Position numbers and translations under genes: made by a program
Assembly (NCBI RefSeq): GCF_000956475.1
Contig: NZ_JYJB01000010.1
Coordinates: forward strand, 496,001 to 560,000
Length of the DNA stretch: 64,000 nucleotides
Reading direction: 5' to 3'
DNA from: Microbacterium hydrocarbonoxydans
Lineage (GTDB): Bacteria; Actinomycetota; Actinomycetes; Actinomycetales; Microbacteriaceae
Part shown: positions 23,999 through 32,868 of the stretch, piece after piece
Layout of the letters: each line of letters opens with the position of its first letter
Numbering within the stretch: position 1 is the first letter of the stretch
Notes under the pieces: model-generated
What the model saw: the letters and a program-made list of their open reading frames with translations, nothing else
The model's database searches: none
Told to the model about the DNA's origin: nothing

Positions 23999-24681
23999 CG
24001 GGTGACTCCTGTCAGAGACGTCGAGAGGCGGGTGAACAGTTCTGCGATGTCGGATGCTCCGCGCTCGGCGAGCGTCGGCCACAGCTCGTGCGCGCCGACG
24101 CCGTCGAGCGAGACGATATGCGGGACGCCCAGTGCCACGGCACCCGAGGCGATGCCCGCCCGCAAACCGGTCGGAGAATCCTCGATGATCACGGTCTCGG
24201 TGATGTCGACACCGAGGAGCGAGGCGGCGCGCAGATAGGGCTCGGGGTGAGGCTTGGGGTTGTCGACGTCATCGCCCGCGACGACGATGTCGAAGGCCTT
24301 GAAATCGATCAGCTCGACGACTCCGAGAGCCATGCGGCGCAGGGACATGGTCACCAGCCCCGTGCGGATGCCGGCGGCCCGCAGATCCTGCAGCAGCTCC
24401 TGGGCACCAGGGCGGAACGGCACGCCCTGCGTCCGCAGCGCCTCCTGCACGGCATCCGTCAGGCAGGAGATGATCGCCTCGGCGGGCAGGTCGACGCCCG
24501 CGTTCTGCAGGATGATCGCGCTGTCGATCAGGCCGTTGCCGACGAGCTGAAGAGCATCCTCGTGGGTCCAGCGGCCGCCGTACGACTCGACCAGCGCCGT
24601 CTCCGCGGCCATCCAGTACGGCTCGGTGTCGACGAGTGTCCCATCCATGTCCCAGAGGACTGCGCCCGGCTGTCTGCTCAC
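23995..24681 (-). CDS. HAD superfamily hydrolase (phosphatase)
   Basis: A 228-residue haloacid dehalogenase-type phosphatase with a helical cap. Motif I is WDMDGTLVDTEP at about residues 10-21, motif II is LVTMS near 105-112, and motif III/IV appears as NPKPHPEPY then IIEDSPTG at about 165. It resembles phosphoglycolate and beta-phosphoglucomutase relatives, with no way to name the substrate. It leads the leftward run to trmI, FKBP and pafBC. The GTG start lacks a ribosome site but has TAACAT six bases upstream, pointing to a leaderless operon message. Confidence 0.9.
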   Translation of the reverse strand: MSRQPGAVLWDMDGTLVDTEPYWMAAETALVESYGGRWTHEDALQLVGNGLIDSAIILQNAGVDLPAEAIISCLTDAVQEALRTQGVPFRPGAQELLQDLRAAGIRTGLVTMSLRRMALGVVELIDFKAFDIVVAGDDVDNPKPHPEPYLRAASLLGVDITETVIIEDSPTGLRAGIASGAVALGVPHIVSLDGVGAHELWPTLAERGASDIAELFTRLSTSLTGVTR

Positions 24682-24687
24682 TGGACC

Positions 24688-24693
24688 ATGTTA
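24688..24693 (-). promoter_or_regulatory. -10 hexamer TAACAT, leaderless spacing
   Basis: TAACAT on the minus strand ends 6 bases before GTG 24681 and would drive the HAD-trmI-FKBP-pafBC operon. Confidence 0.6.
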
Positions 24694-24771
24694 GCCGTGG
24701 CTGCACCGGGCTCCGCCGTCGCGGACTAGCCTGGAGGGATACCCCGTCCACCGTCATGAAGGGAGCACACG

Positions 24772-25620
24772 ATGGATGTTCTCGGTTCGCGCATCATCAT
24801 CGCCGCCTTCGACGGCTGGAACGACGCCGGCGAGGCGGCGAGTGGCGCGATCGCAGCTCTGCGATCGATGACCGACTACGACCTCGTGCACTCGATCGAC
24901 CCGGAGCTCTACTTCGACTATCAGTACACCCGCCCCGCCACCAAGATGGACGGCGAGGGACGCCGCCAGCTGACGTGGCCGGAGGCGGGACTGTGGCGTC
25001 CGCGTGATCCCGCATCAGGGCCCGAGTTCTGGCTCCTCACCGGAGTCGAGCCCGCCCGCACCTGGCAGGCGTTTGCGTCGGAGTTCATCGACGTCGCGCT
25101 GCGTGACGACGTCACCGGGCTCGTGACGCTCGGGGCCATGCTGTCGGATGTGCCGCATACCCGCCCCATCTCGATCTTCGCGTCGAGTCAGAACGACGAG
25201 GTCCGCGAAGCTTACGGACTCGAGCGATCGCTCTACGAGGGCCCGGTGGGCATCCTGAGCGTGTTCGAGCACTTCGCCGAGAACGCCGGCATCCCCACAG
25301 CGAGCCTCTGGGCGAGCGTGCCGCATTACGTCGCCTCTGCCACGCCCTCCCCCAAGGTCACTCTCGCTCTGCTCGACCGTCTCGAGGAGCTCACCGGGGT
25401 CGATGTGCCCCGCGACAACCTGCGCACCGAAGCGGCGGCTTGGGAGGCGTCGATCGATGCGGCGGCCGCCGACGACGAGGACATGGCCGAGTACATCCGA
25501 CAGCTCGAGCGCACGCGGGACACCTGGGACTCGCCCGAGGCGTCCGGCGATGCGATCGCTCAGGCCTTCGAGCGCTACCTGAAGCGGCGCGGCGACGGCC
25601 CCGGAGATCTCAAGCGGTGA
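24772..25620 (+). CDS. PAC2 family protein
   Basis: A 282-residue PAC2 (proteasome assembly chaperone 2-like) protein. The domain covers most of the chain, from [19 protein letters not shown] at residue 7 to about 240; a helical charged tail follows. Bacterial members of this fold are common in actinobacteria, and their role is not settled; the fold was first seen in a chaperone of the 20S proteasome, yet no proteasome genes occur in the window. GAAGGGAG precedes the ATG. It is divergent from the HAD gene, and its last 11 bases overlap the end of the convergent uppP gene. Confidence 0.88.
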   Translation: MDVLGSRIIIAAFDGWNDAGEAASGAIAALRSMTDYDLVHSIDPELYFDYQYTRPATKMDGEGRRQLTWPEAGLWRPRDPASGPEFWLLTGVEPARTWQAFASEFIDVALRDDVTGLVTLGAMLSDVPHTRPISIFASSQNDEVREAYGLERSLYEGPVGILSVFEHFAENAGIPTASLWASVPHYVASATPSPKVTLALLDRLEELTGVDVPRDNLRTEAAAWEASIDAAAADDEDMAEYIRQLERTRDTWDSPEASGDAIAQAFERYLKRRGDGPGDLKR

Positions 25621-26437
25621 GCACGCCGGTGCTGAGCAGCACCAGCAGCGCTGTGCCCAGCAGCACGCGGTAGATCACGAACGGCAGGAAGCTGCGCTTC
25701 GAGATCCAGTTCATGAAGAACGCGATGACGCCGAGTGCCACGACGAAGGCGATTCCGGTCGCCGCGAGGGTCTCGCCGAAGGAGAAGTGCTGGTTCGGCT
25801 CGTCCCAACTCTTGTAGACCTGGAAGAATCCGCTGCCGAAGACCGCGGGGATCGCGAGCAGGAACGCGTAGCGTGCTGCTGCCGCGCGCTCGTAGCCGAG
25901 GAACAGACCCATCGTGATGGTGCCTCCCGAACGCGAAACGCCGGGGATCAGGGCGAGGGCCTGCGCGAAGCCGTAGGCGATGCCGTGCGGATAGGTGAGA
26001 TCGTCGAGATTGCGGCGCTTCGCGCCGATGTGATCGGCGATGCCGAGCAGGATGCCGAAGACGATCAGCATCACGGCGACGATCCACAGCGATCGCAGAA
26101 CGCTCTCGATCTGGTCCTGGAAGAGCAGTCCGAGCACGACGATCGGGACGCTGCCGATGATGATCATCCAGCCCATGCGCGCGTCGGGATCGTTGCGGGG
26201 AATCTTGCCGGTCAGAGACCGGAACCAGTGCGAGATGATCCGCACGATGTCGCGCCAGAAGAACACCACGACCGCAGCCTCGGTGCCGATCTGCGTGATC
26301 GCGGTGAAGGCGGCACCGGGGTCCTCGCCCGAGGGCAGGAAGCTGCCCACGATGCGCAGATGCGCGCTGGACGAGATCGGCAGGAACTCGGTGAGTCCCT
26401 GGACGATGCCGAGGAGGAGGGCTTCGAGCAGGTTCAT
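25610..26437 (-). CDS. uppP: Undecaprenyl-diphosphatase
   Basis: A 275-residue membrane phosphatase (BacA type) that recycles undecaprenyl diphosphate, the lipid carrier of cell-wall synthesis; extra copies give bacitracin resistance. Eight helices are expected. Both active-site pieces are clear: [14 protein letters not shown] at about 14-27 and [13 protein letters not shown] at about 160-172. AGAAGG lies seven bases before the ATG. It follows the M20 peptidase gene by 42 bases and may share its transcript. It overlaps the PAC2 gene tail to tail by 11 bases. Confidence 0.96.
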   Translation of the reverse strand: MNLLEALLLGIVQGLTEFLPISSSAHLRIVGSFLPSGEDPGAAFTAITQIGTEAAVVVFFWRDIVRIISHWFRSLTGKIPRNDPDARMGWMIIIGSVPIVVLGLLFQDQIESVLRSLWIVAVMLIVFGILLGIADHIGAKRRNLDDLTYPHGIAYGFAQALALIPGVSRSGGTITMGLFLGYERAAAARYAFLLAIPAVFGSGFFQVYKSWDEPNQHFSFGETLAATGIAFVVALGVIAFFMNWISKRSFLPFVIYRVLLGTALLVLLSTGVLTA

Positions 26438-26479
26438 ACGGGGCCTTCTGTGCGGGCTGCGCCGGCGGGAGTCGGGCGC

Positions 26480-27775
26480 TCAGTACGAGCGCAGCAGATC
26501 GGCCAGCACCTGCTGACCGAAGACAAGCGAGTCTACGGGCACTCGCTCATCGACACCGTGGAACATGCCCGTGAAGTCGAGATCGGCGGGCAGTCGCAGG
26601 GGCGCGAATCCGTAGCCGGTGATGCCGAGGGATGCGAGAGCCTTGTTGTCGGTGCCCGCGCCGAGCAGGTACGGGATCACGGGAACGCCGGGGTCGTGTG
26701 CGCCGATGCTCGCGACCATGGCCTCGACCAGGCCGCCCTCGAACGGCGTCTCCATCCCGATGTCCTGCACCACGATCTCGATTGCGATCTCGTCGCCGAC
26801 GATGCGCTGCAACTCGGCGAGGACGTCGTCTTCTGTGCCGGGGATCACTCGCACGTCGATCAGCGCTTCGGCGCGCTCGGGGATCACATTGTGCTTGTAA
26901 CCGGCCGTCAGGGCGGTCGGGTTCGTCGTGGTGCGGAAGGTGGAGCGAAGGAACGCCTCGGCAGGGCCGGATGCCGCGGCCAGCGCGTCCGGGTCGTCGA
27001 CAGAACGGCCGCTGAGCTCGCTGAGTCCTTCGAGCAGCGCTCTGGTGGTGTCGGTGAGGTGGATCGGCCAGCGGGTGCGTCCGATCGCGGCGACAGCTTC
27101 GGCGAGCTTCGTCACCGCGTTGTCTTCGTGCAGGCGGCTGCCGTGACCCGCGCGGCCCTTCGCGACGAGACGGATCCAGATCATGGCCTTCTCGCCCACC
27201 TGCAGCAGGTACGCGCGCCTGTCGTCGACGGTGATCGAGTAGCCGCCGACCTCGCTGATCGCCTCGGTCGCGCCCTCGAACCACTCGGGCTTGTTCTGGA
27301 CGACGAGGGCGGATCCCTCCACGCCGCCGTTCTCCTCATCGGCGAAGAAGACGAGGATCAGGTCGCGCTCCGGCTGCTCCCCCGCGCGGATGATGTCGGC
27401 GACCGCCGTGAGGATCATGGCGTCCATGTTCTTCATGTCCACCGCTCCGCGGCCCCACAGCATCCCGTCCTGCACGATGCCGGCGAACGGATCGACGGTC
27501 CAGTCCTCCGCCACGGCGGGGACGACGTCGAGGTGCCCGTGGACGACGAGAGCGGGCTTGGATCGATCGCGCCCGGCGATGCGGGCCATCACGTTCGTGC
27601 GGCGCGGAATCGGCTCGTAGTACTCGACCTCCAAGCCGAGTCCTTCCAGGAACCGTCCCACGTACTCCGCCGCCTCGCGCTCGCCCTTCGCGTTGCCTCC
27701 GCCGTAGTTCGACGTGTCGATGCGGATCAGCTCGCCGGCGATGCGGACGACCTCGGGAAGCGGCTGGGCAGTCAT
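26480..27775 (-). CDS. M20 family metallopeptidase
   Basis: A 431-residue di-zinc M20 peptidase or amidohydrolase. Metal and catalytic residues fit: VHGHLDVVPA at about 79-88, the shared aspartate in GRGAVDMKNMD, ADEENGG with the catalytic glutamate at about 145, and GTDNKA near 380 in the last metal site. A dimerisation domain sits at about 200-310 (KGRAGHGSR). Relatives are carboxypeptidase- or dipeptidase-like and lack a signal peptide, as here. ATG 27775 has TAGCCT six bases upstream and no ribosome site, so a leaderless message is likely. Confidence 0.92.
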   Translation of the reverse strand: MTAQPLPEVVRIAGELIRIDTSNYGGGNAKGEREAAEYVGRFLEGLGLEVEYYEPIPRRTNVMARIAGRDRSKPALVVHGHLDVVPAVAEDWTVDPFAGIVQDGMLWGRGAVDMKNMDAMILTAVADIIRAGEQPERDLILVFFADEENGGVEGSALVVQNKPEWFEGATEAISEVGGYSITVDDRRAYLLQVGEKAMIWIRLVAKGRAGHGSRLHEDNAVTKLAEAVAAIGRTRWPIHLTDTTRALLEGLSELSGRSVDDPDALAAASGPAEAFLRSTFRTTTNPTALTAGYKHNVIPERAEALIDVRVIPGTEDDVLAELQRIVGDEIAIEIVVQDIGMETPFEGGLVEAMVASIGAHDPGVPVIPYLLGAGTDNKALASLGITGYGFAPLRLPADLDFTGMFHGVDERVPVDSLVFGQQVLADLLRSY

Positions 27776-27781
27776 GGGTCA

Positions 27782-27787
27782 AGGCTA
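27782..27787 (-). promoter_or_regulatory. -10 hexamer TAGCCT, leaderless spacing
   Basis: TAGCCT on the minus strand ends 6 bases before ATG 27775 of the M20 gene. Confidence 0.6.
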
Positions 27788-27887
27788 TCGAACCGGCGGG
27801 GCGCGCCCGGGCGTCTCGGCCGGTTTCAGAGTGCCCCCTCCCCCGTGCTAATGTAAATCTTCGTTCGGCAACGAACATCCAACACCT

Positions 27888-27970
27888 GCGCGGGTGGCGG
27901 AATGGTAGACGCGCTAGCTTGAGGTGCTAGTGCCCGATAGGGCGTGGGGGTTCAAGTCCCCCTCCGCGCA
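27888..27970 (+). tRNA. tRNA-Leu (anticodon GAG)
   Basis: An 83-base tRNA with the long variable arm of leucine tRNAs. The acceptor GCGCGGG pairs with TCCGCGC (one G-T pair). The anticodon stem CTAGC/GCTAG holds the loop TTGAGGT, giving GAG, which reads CUC and CUU. The T-arm GGGGG-TTCAAGT-CCCCC is perfect. A73 is at 27970 and CCA is not encoded. A TAATGT -10 candidate is at 27849-27854, and a small hairpin (27860-27875) lies in the leader. Confidence 0.97.
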
Positions 27971-27979
27971 CAGAACGAT

Positions 27980-28012
27980 GAAGAGCCCCGGTCCTGAGGA
28001 TCGGGGCTCTTC
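27980..28012 (+). terminator. Hairpin terminator after tRNA-Leu
   Basis: A 15-bp stem (one mismatch) with loop TGA: GAAGAGCCCCGGTCC against GGATCGGGGCTCTTC. It starts 9 bases after the tRNA and is followed by GTCGTTTCC, a short T-rich run. Confidence 0.85.
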
Positions 28013-28082
28013 GTCGTTTCCACGGGGCGGCTGCGGCTGGTTGCCACCACAGCCGCCTCCCGAGGAGACGGCGCTCGCGCCG

Positions 28083-29180
28083 CTACAGCGCGCCCACCCC
28101 GAACACCAGACCGAGCACGTAGGTGATCGCCGCCGCTCCGAAGCCGATCGCGAGCTGGCGCATGGCCCGACGCAGAGGCGGTCCTCCGGAGAGGATGCCG
28201 ACCATCGCACCCGTCGACAGCAGAGCGATGCCGACGAGGACGAGCGCGACGATGACGGCCGTGGCACCCTGCAGGCCGAAGATCCACGGGAGCACCGGAA
28301 CGATCGCTCCGGAGGCGAACAGCAGGAAACTCGAGATCGCGGCGGTCCAGTCGCTGCCCACGATCTCGTGATCGGTGCCGTGGTGCGTGCCCACGGGGCC
28401 GGTGCTCGTGTGCTGAACCCCGGCTCGAGCCGCCGTCACGATCTTTCGCGCGCGACTGAGAGATTCCGCCTCGTCCATACCGCGCGCGCGATAGACGAGT
28501 GCCAGCTCGTTCTCGTCGATGTCGAGGTCGGCGGCGGAAGCCGCCGCATCGTCGTTCGCCTCCGTCGAGGCGAGGAGCTCGCGCTGCGAGCGCACCGAGA
28601 CGAACTCCCCCGCCCCCATCGACAGGGCGCCGGCGAGCAGACCGGCGATGCCGCTGAACAGCACGAAGGCGCTGCTGACTCCGGTCGCACCGATGCCGAG
28701 CACGAGAGCGAGATTGCTGACCAGGCCGTCGTTCGCTCCGAACACCGCTGCGCGGAACGACCCGGACAGCCGACGCCTCCCGCGCGCCGCCAGCCCGCGA
28801 ACGACCTCGTAGTGCACCTTCTCGTCGGCACGCATCGCCGGCGAGGCCCAGGCCTCCGTGTCGTAGGGCGATCGGGCCTCCGCGCTCTGCGCGAGAGCGA
28901 GGACGAAGATCGAGCCGAAGCGTCCAGCCATCCATCCGAGCATCCGAGAGCGCAGACCCGCACGAGGCAGACGCGCCGGCTCGTTCCCGAGCAGGTCCAG
29001 CCAGTGCTGCTCGTGACGACGCTCGGCCTCCGCCAGGCTCAGCAGGATCTCGCGTTCTTCACCGTCCCGGCGAGCGGCGAGTCTCTGGTAGACCGTGCCT
29101 TCGGCGCGCTCCTCGACGAGGTAGCGCGCCCATCGGCGACGATCTGCGGCGGTGGGCTCTGCGGCAGCGGGGGCTGTCAT
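28083..29180 (-). CDS. VIT1/CCC1-type transporter with ferritin-like N-domain
   Basis: A 365-residue protein in two parts. Residues 10-130 form a helical domain with the E-x-x-H spacing of ferritin-like/rubrerythrin folds (RYLVEERAEGTVYQRLA, AEAERRHEQHW). Residues 140-365 form the membrane part of the VIT1/CCC1 family, with AAVFGANDGLVSN opening the first helix and five helices in all. Plant and yeast members move iron or manganese into vacuoles; bacterial fusions of this type probably export iron or manganese, the soluble domain acting as a metal receptor. GGAGG lies six bases before the ATG. It is a single-gene unit. Confidence 0.88.
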   Translation of the reverse strand: MTAPAAAEPTAADRRRWARYLVEERAEGTVYQRLAARRDGEEREILLSLAEAERRHEQHWLDLLGNEPARLPRAGLRSRMLGWMAGRFGSIFVLALAQSAEARSPYDTEAWASPAMRADEKVHYEVVRGLAARGRRRLSGSFRAAVFGANDGLVSNLALVLGIGATGVSSAFVLFSGIAGLLAGALSMGAGEFVSVRSQRELLASTEANDDAAASAADLDIDENELALVYRARGMDEAESLSRARKIVTAARAGVQHTSTGPVGTHHGTDHEIVGSDWTAAISSFLLFASGAIVPVLPWIFGLQGATAVIVALVLVGIALLSTGAMVGILSGGPPLRRAMRQLAIGFGAAAITYVLGLVFGVGAL

Positions 29181-29290
29181 GCATTCCTCCAGGATTCGGA
29201 CAACCGTTCAACGCTATCCGTGCGGATGCCGCGACATGGCCTCAGGACGAGGATTGCCAGGATTTCGGGAATCCGAACCCGTCGACGGGC

Positions 29291-31033
29291 TCAGGAGCGC
29301 ACGCGCTTGCGCAGCACCTCGATGCGCGACTGCAGCTGCGTCACCGTGGCCTGCGCCACGGCCGGGCCTCCGCAGATCCGCCGCAGCTCGGCATGAACCG
29401 AGCCGTGCGGTTCACCGGTCTGACGGGCGTACAGCCCGACGAGGCTGTTCAGCAGCTGCCGCTGCTCTTTGAGAGTGCGGTGCAGGGGCGCAGGCAGGGT
29501 CGTCGTCTCGGTCGGGCCGGCGGTCGACTCTCTCACCTCGCGCAGCCGCGACTGGCGTGCGGCGCGCTGCATGAGCAGCTCGTGCACATGCTCGGGTTCG
29601 AGAAGTCCAGGGAACCCGATGAACTCCTCCTCCTCGGGGGTGCCGGGCTCGGCGAGCTGTCCGAAGTCCTTGCCGTCGAACACCACACGGTCGAAGTGCG
29701 CGATCGATGAGAGCGCCTGATAGGTGAACTCCTGCGTGAGGGCGTCTGAGGCGTCGTCTTCGCGATTCGCGCTTTCGAGCAGCGAGTCGTCGAGCCCGTC
29801 GGCGTCTTTGTCGTGCCGGTCCAGAGCGTGGTCGCGCTGCTTCTCGAGCTCGTTCGCGAGCCCCATCAGCACGGGCACGTTGGGCAGGAAGACGCTCGCG
29901 GCCTCGCCGCGGCGCCGGGCCCGCACGAACCGCCCGATGGCCTGGGCGAAGAACAGCGGAGTCGACGAAGACGTGGCGTACACGCCGACTGCCAAACGCG
30001 GGACGTCCACACCCTCCGAGACCATGCGCACCGCGACCATCCAGCGGTCGTCGCTCGCGCTGAACTTCTCGATCCGTTCAGAGGCCGAGGCGTCGTCGGA
30101 GAGCACGATCGTCGGTTGGCGCCCCGTGATTCCGTGCAGGATCTTGGCGTAGGCTCGCGCGACGGTCTGATCCGTGGCGAGCACCAGCCCGCCGGCATCC
30201 GGAACGTGATGGCGGATCTCGGTGAGACGCCGATCGGCCGCCGAGAGAACCGCCGGCATCCACGACCCCTCAGGGTCCAGCGCCGTGCGCCAGGCCTGGG
30301 AGTTGACGTCCTTGGTGTTGTCCTGACCGAGATGCGCCTCGAGCTCGTCGCCGGCGCTGGTGCGCCAGCGCATCTTGCCCGCATACATGTGGAACAGCAC
30401 CGGTCGCACGACGCCGTCGGCGAGGGCGCGGCCGTAGCCGTAGTTGTAGTCGGTGCTCGATATGCGCGCGCCGGATTCGTCGGGCAGGTACTCGACGAAC
30501 GGGATCGGCGCCGTGTCGCTGCGGAACGGCGTACCGCTCAGCAGCAGTCGGCGCTTGGCGGGACCGTAGGCGTCGCGGATCGCGTCGCCCCAGCTCAGCG
30601 CGTCACCGCCGTGGTGCACCTCGTCGAGGATCACCAGGGTCTTGGCGTCTTCGGTCAGGTGTCGATGCACGGACGATTTCGCCGCGACCTGGGCGTATGT
30701 GACGACCACGCCGTGGTACTGCCGCGCCGGAGCCCAGTGGCTGTTCTTGAAATACGGGTCGAGCCTGATGTGCACGCGCGCAGCGGCATCCGCCCACTGC
30801 GTCTTCAGGTGCTCGGTGGGCGCGACCACGATGATCCGGTTCACTTCGCCTGTGCGCATCAGCTCGACGGCGAGCGTCAGCGCGAACGTGGTCTTGCCTG
30901 CTCCGGGCGTCGCGGCGACGAGGAAGTCCCGCTTGTCCGCCTGGAAATACTGCTCGAGCGCCTCCTGCTGCCAGGCCCGCAGCTTGTTCGCCGTGCCCCA
31001 CGGGGCGCGCTGAGGGAAGGAAGGAGAAAGCAT
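29291..31033 (-). CDS. DEAD/DEAH box helicase (superfamily 2, SSL2/RecG-like core)
   Basis: A 580-residue SF2 helicase. Motifs: RAWQQEALEQYF (Q-type, about residue 20), ATPGAGKTTFAL (motif I), IVVAPTEHLKTQW (Ia), ILDEVHHGGD (motif II), LLLSGTPFRSD (motif III) and FFAQAIGRFVRARRRG (motif VI). The last 170 residues are helical with no known domain. Such helicases are widespread in actinobacteria as single genes and their task, DNA or RNA, is not known. ATG 31033 is favoured by TATCTT seven bases before it; GAAGGG touches the start codon and is too close. No nuclease or methylase neighbour suggests a restriction or defence system. Confidence 0.87.
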   Translation of the reverse strand: MLSPSFPQRAPWGTANKLRAWQQEALEQYFQADKRDFLVAATPGAGKTTFALTLAVELMRTGEVNRIIVVAPTEHLKTQWADAAARVHIRLDPYFKNSHWAPARQYHGVVVTYAQVAAKSSVHRHLTEDAKTLVILDEVHHGGDALSWGDAIRDAYGPAKRRLLLSGTPFRSDTAPIPFVEYLPDESGARISSTDYNYGYGRALADGVVRPVLFHMYAGKMRWRTSAGDELEAHLGQDNTKDVNSQAWRTALDPEGSWMPAVLSAADRRLTEIRHHVPDAGGLVLATDQTVARAYAKILHGITGRQPTIVLSDDASASERIEKFSASDDRWMVAVRMVSEGVDVPRLAVGVYATSSSTPLFFAQAIGRFVRARRRGEAASVFLPNVPVLMGLANELEKQRDHALDRHDKDADGLDDSLLESANREDDASDALTQEFTYQALSSIAHFDRVVFDGKDFGQLAEPGTPEEEEFIGFPGLLEPEHVHELLMQRAARQSRLREVRESTAGPTETTTLPAPLHRTLKEQRQLLNSLVGLYARQTGEPHGSVHAELRRICGGPAVAQATVTQLQSRIEVLRKRVRS

Positions 31034-31040
31034 CCCTTCA

Positions 31041-31046
31041 AAGATA
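31041..31046 (-). promoter_or_regulatory. -10 hexamer TATCTT, leaderless spacing
   Basis: TATCTT on the minus strand ends 7 bases before ATG 31033 of the helicase gene. Confidence 0.5.
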
Positions 31047-31148
31047 ATCGGTGCATCCGACACCCGGCGCACGAGGACGCATGCCGGTAGGCTCGTGGTC
31101 TGCGCCGCCGCGAACCACGGACGGCGCATGTTCGTGAAGGAGAGCTGG

Positions 31149-31982
31149 ATGACCGACCAGGATTCGACCCGGACCCCATTCGTGGCCAACGAGACCCCGC
31201 ACCCGTGGCGACGCTTCGTCGCGGTCGGAGACTCGTTCACCGAAGGAATCGGCGATCCCGATCCCTCGGTGCCCGGCAGCCACCGAGGCTGGGCCGATCG
31301 TGTCGCCGAGGTGCTCTCGCAGCAGGTCGACGACTTCGCCTACGCGAACCTGGCCGTGCGCGGCAAGCTGATCGCGCAGATCGTCAACGACCAGATCGAG
31401 CCCGCTGTCGCTCTGCGCCCCGACCTGGTCTCCATCTGCGCCGGCGGTAACGACGTCATCCGCCCCGGCACCGACCCCGACGCGATCGCCGTGCAGCTCG
31501 AGGACGCGGTCGCGCGGCTCGCATCGACCGGCGCCGCCGTCGTCCTGTTCACGGGCATCGACACGGGGTTCACCCCGGTCTTCCGTCCGTTCCGCGGCAA
31601 GGTGGCGATCTACAACGAGAACGTGCGAGCGATCGCAGACCGGCACGACTGCATCGTGGCGGATCAGTGGGCGCTCAAGGTCGTGCAGGACCCGCGGTTC
31701 TTCGATGACGACCGCCTGCACTACAACGCGCTCGGACACCACGAGGTCGCGCGCATGGTGCTGCGCGCCCTGAACGTTCCGAACGATCTCGAGGCGATGC
31801 AGCCGGAGCCTGTCCCGGTGCGCACGTGGCGCGAAGCCCGTGGCGAGGATCTGGGCTGGGCACGTGAGCACCTCGTACCATGGGTGCTGCGCCGTCTACG
31901 CCATCAGTCGTCCGGAGACCACGTCGCGGCCAAGCGGCCGGAGGCCGCTCCCATCATCCGGCTCGAGACGGACCGGAGCTGA
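31149..31982 (+). CDS. SGNH/GDSL hydrolase family protein
   Basis: A 277-residue SGNH-fold esterase or lipase. The four blocks are readable: VAVGDSFTEGIG (nucleophile serine, about residue 27), the glycine block near LAVRGKL, CAGGNDV (asparagine) at about 98, and DDRLHYNALGHH (Asp and His) at about 195. No signal peptide is seen, so the enzyme is probably cytoplasmic. AAGGAG lies six to seven bases before ATG 31149. The C-terminal 60 residues are outside the core fold. The gene converges on the SpoU methyltransferase gene with 15 bases between the stops. Confidence 0.9.
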   Translation: MTDQDSTRTPFVANETPHPWRRFVAVGDSFTEGIGDPDPSVPGSHRGWADRVAEVLSQQVDDFAYANLAVRGKLIAQIVNDQIEPAVALRPDLVSICAGGNDVIRPGTDPDAIAVQLEDAVARLASTGAAVVLFTGIDTGFTPVFRPFRGKVAIYNENVRAIADRHDCIVADQWALKVVQDPRFFDDDRLHYNALGHHEVARMVLRALNVPNDLEAMQPEPVPVRTWREARGEDLGWAREHLVPWVLRRLRHQSSGDHVAAKRPEAAPIIRLETDRS

Positions 31983-31997
31983 CGGCGGCGGCGCCGG

Positions 31998-32798
31998 TCA
32001 GCGCGACACCGCCCACAGGGCGACGGCAGCCGCCGACGCGACGTTGAGGGAGTCCACTCCCCCGGTCATCGGGATCGTGACGACGGTGTCGGCGGAGGCG
32101 AGGGCCTCCGGAGAGAGACCGTCGCCCTCGGAACCCATCATGAGAGCTACACGTGCGGGCCGGTTGCGTGCGAACGCATCCAGAGGCACCGCATCGTCGG
32201 CCAGCGCAAGGGCCGCGAGTTCGATCCCCGCGGCGTGCAGATCCGCGACGCCTGTCTCCCACTCATCGATCCGCGTCCACGGCACCTGGAACACCGTTCC
32301 CATGCTCACGCGTACGCTGCGGCGATACAGCGGATCCGCGCAGCGCGGCGACACGAGCACGGCATCCGCCCCGAGGCCGGCCGCAGCGCGGAAGGCCGCG
32401 CCGACGTTCGTGTGATCACCGATCCCCTCGAGAAGCAGGATCAGCGAGGCATCCGCGACGATCTCGGCGACCGAGGGCAGCGTCGGCCGGTGCATCGAGG
32501 CGAGAGCTCCTCTGTGCACGGCGAAGCCGGTGACGGCCTCGGCCACCTCATCGGGGACGACATAGACCGGAACATCGTGATCGACCAGCAGAGCGCGGAT
32601 GCCGTCGACCCAGCGCCGCTGCACCATGACCGACCGCGGGCGGTGACCTGCAGCCACGGCACGCTCGATGACCTTCGCCGACTCGGCGATGTAGAGGCCT
32701 CCCTCAGGCTCCGACGCCGCGCGCAGCGCGGTGTCCGTGAGCGCCCGGTAGTCGTCCAGCCGCGCGTCGTCCGCCGAGGCGATCTCGATCAGTTCCAT
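31998..32798 (-). CDS. SpoU/TrmH family RNA 2'-O-methyltransferase
   Basis: A 266-residue SPOUT-class RNA methylase. The first 110 residues form an L30e-like substrate domain (YIAESAKVIERAVAAGH). The knotted catalytic domain carries the three motifs: LLLEGIGDHTNVGAAFRAA (motif 1), ALMMGSEGDGLS (motif 2) and VTIPMTGGVDSLNVASAAA (motif 3). It methylates the ribose of tRNA or rRNA; the exact nucleotide cannot be named. ATG 32798 has GAGG three bases upstream. The gene is divergent from cobB, sharing a 70-base intergenic space. Confidence 0.93.
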   Translation of the reverse strand: MELIEIASADDARLDDYRALTDTALRAASEPEGGLYIAESAKVIERAVAAGHRPRSVMVQRRWVDGIRALLVDHDVPVYVVPDEVAEAVTGFAVHRGALASMHRPTLPSVAEIVADASLILLLEGIGDHTNVGAAFRAAAGLGADAVLVSPRCADPLYRRSVRVSMGTVFQVPWTRIDEWETGVADLHAAGIELAALALADDAVPLDAFARNRPARVALMMGSEGDGLSPEALASADTVVTIPMTGGVDSLNVASAAAVALWAVSR

Positions 32799-32868
32799 AG
32801 ACCTCAACTGTGTCATGAGCGGAGAGCCGTCGAGTTGCGCGCCCCGTAGACTCGCTGAGGGAGGTTCC

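Noticed and set aside
27860-27875. Hairpin TTCGTT-CGGC-AACGAA before tRNA-Leu as a riboswitch or T-box
   Set aside because: Only six base pairs with no other conserved element; more likely a promoter-proximal hairpin of no special function.
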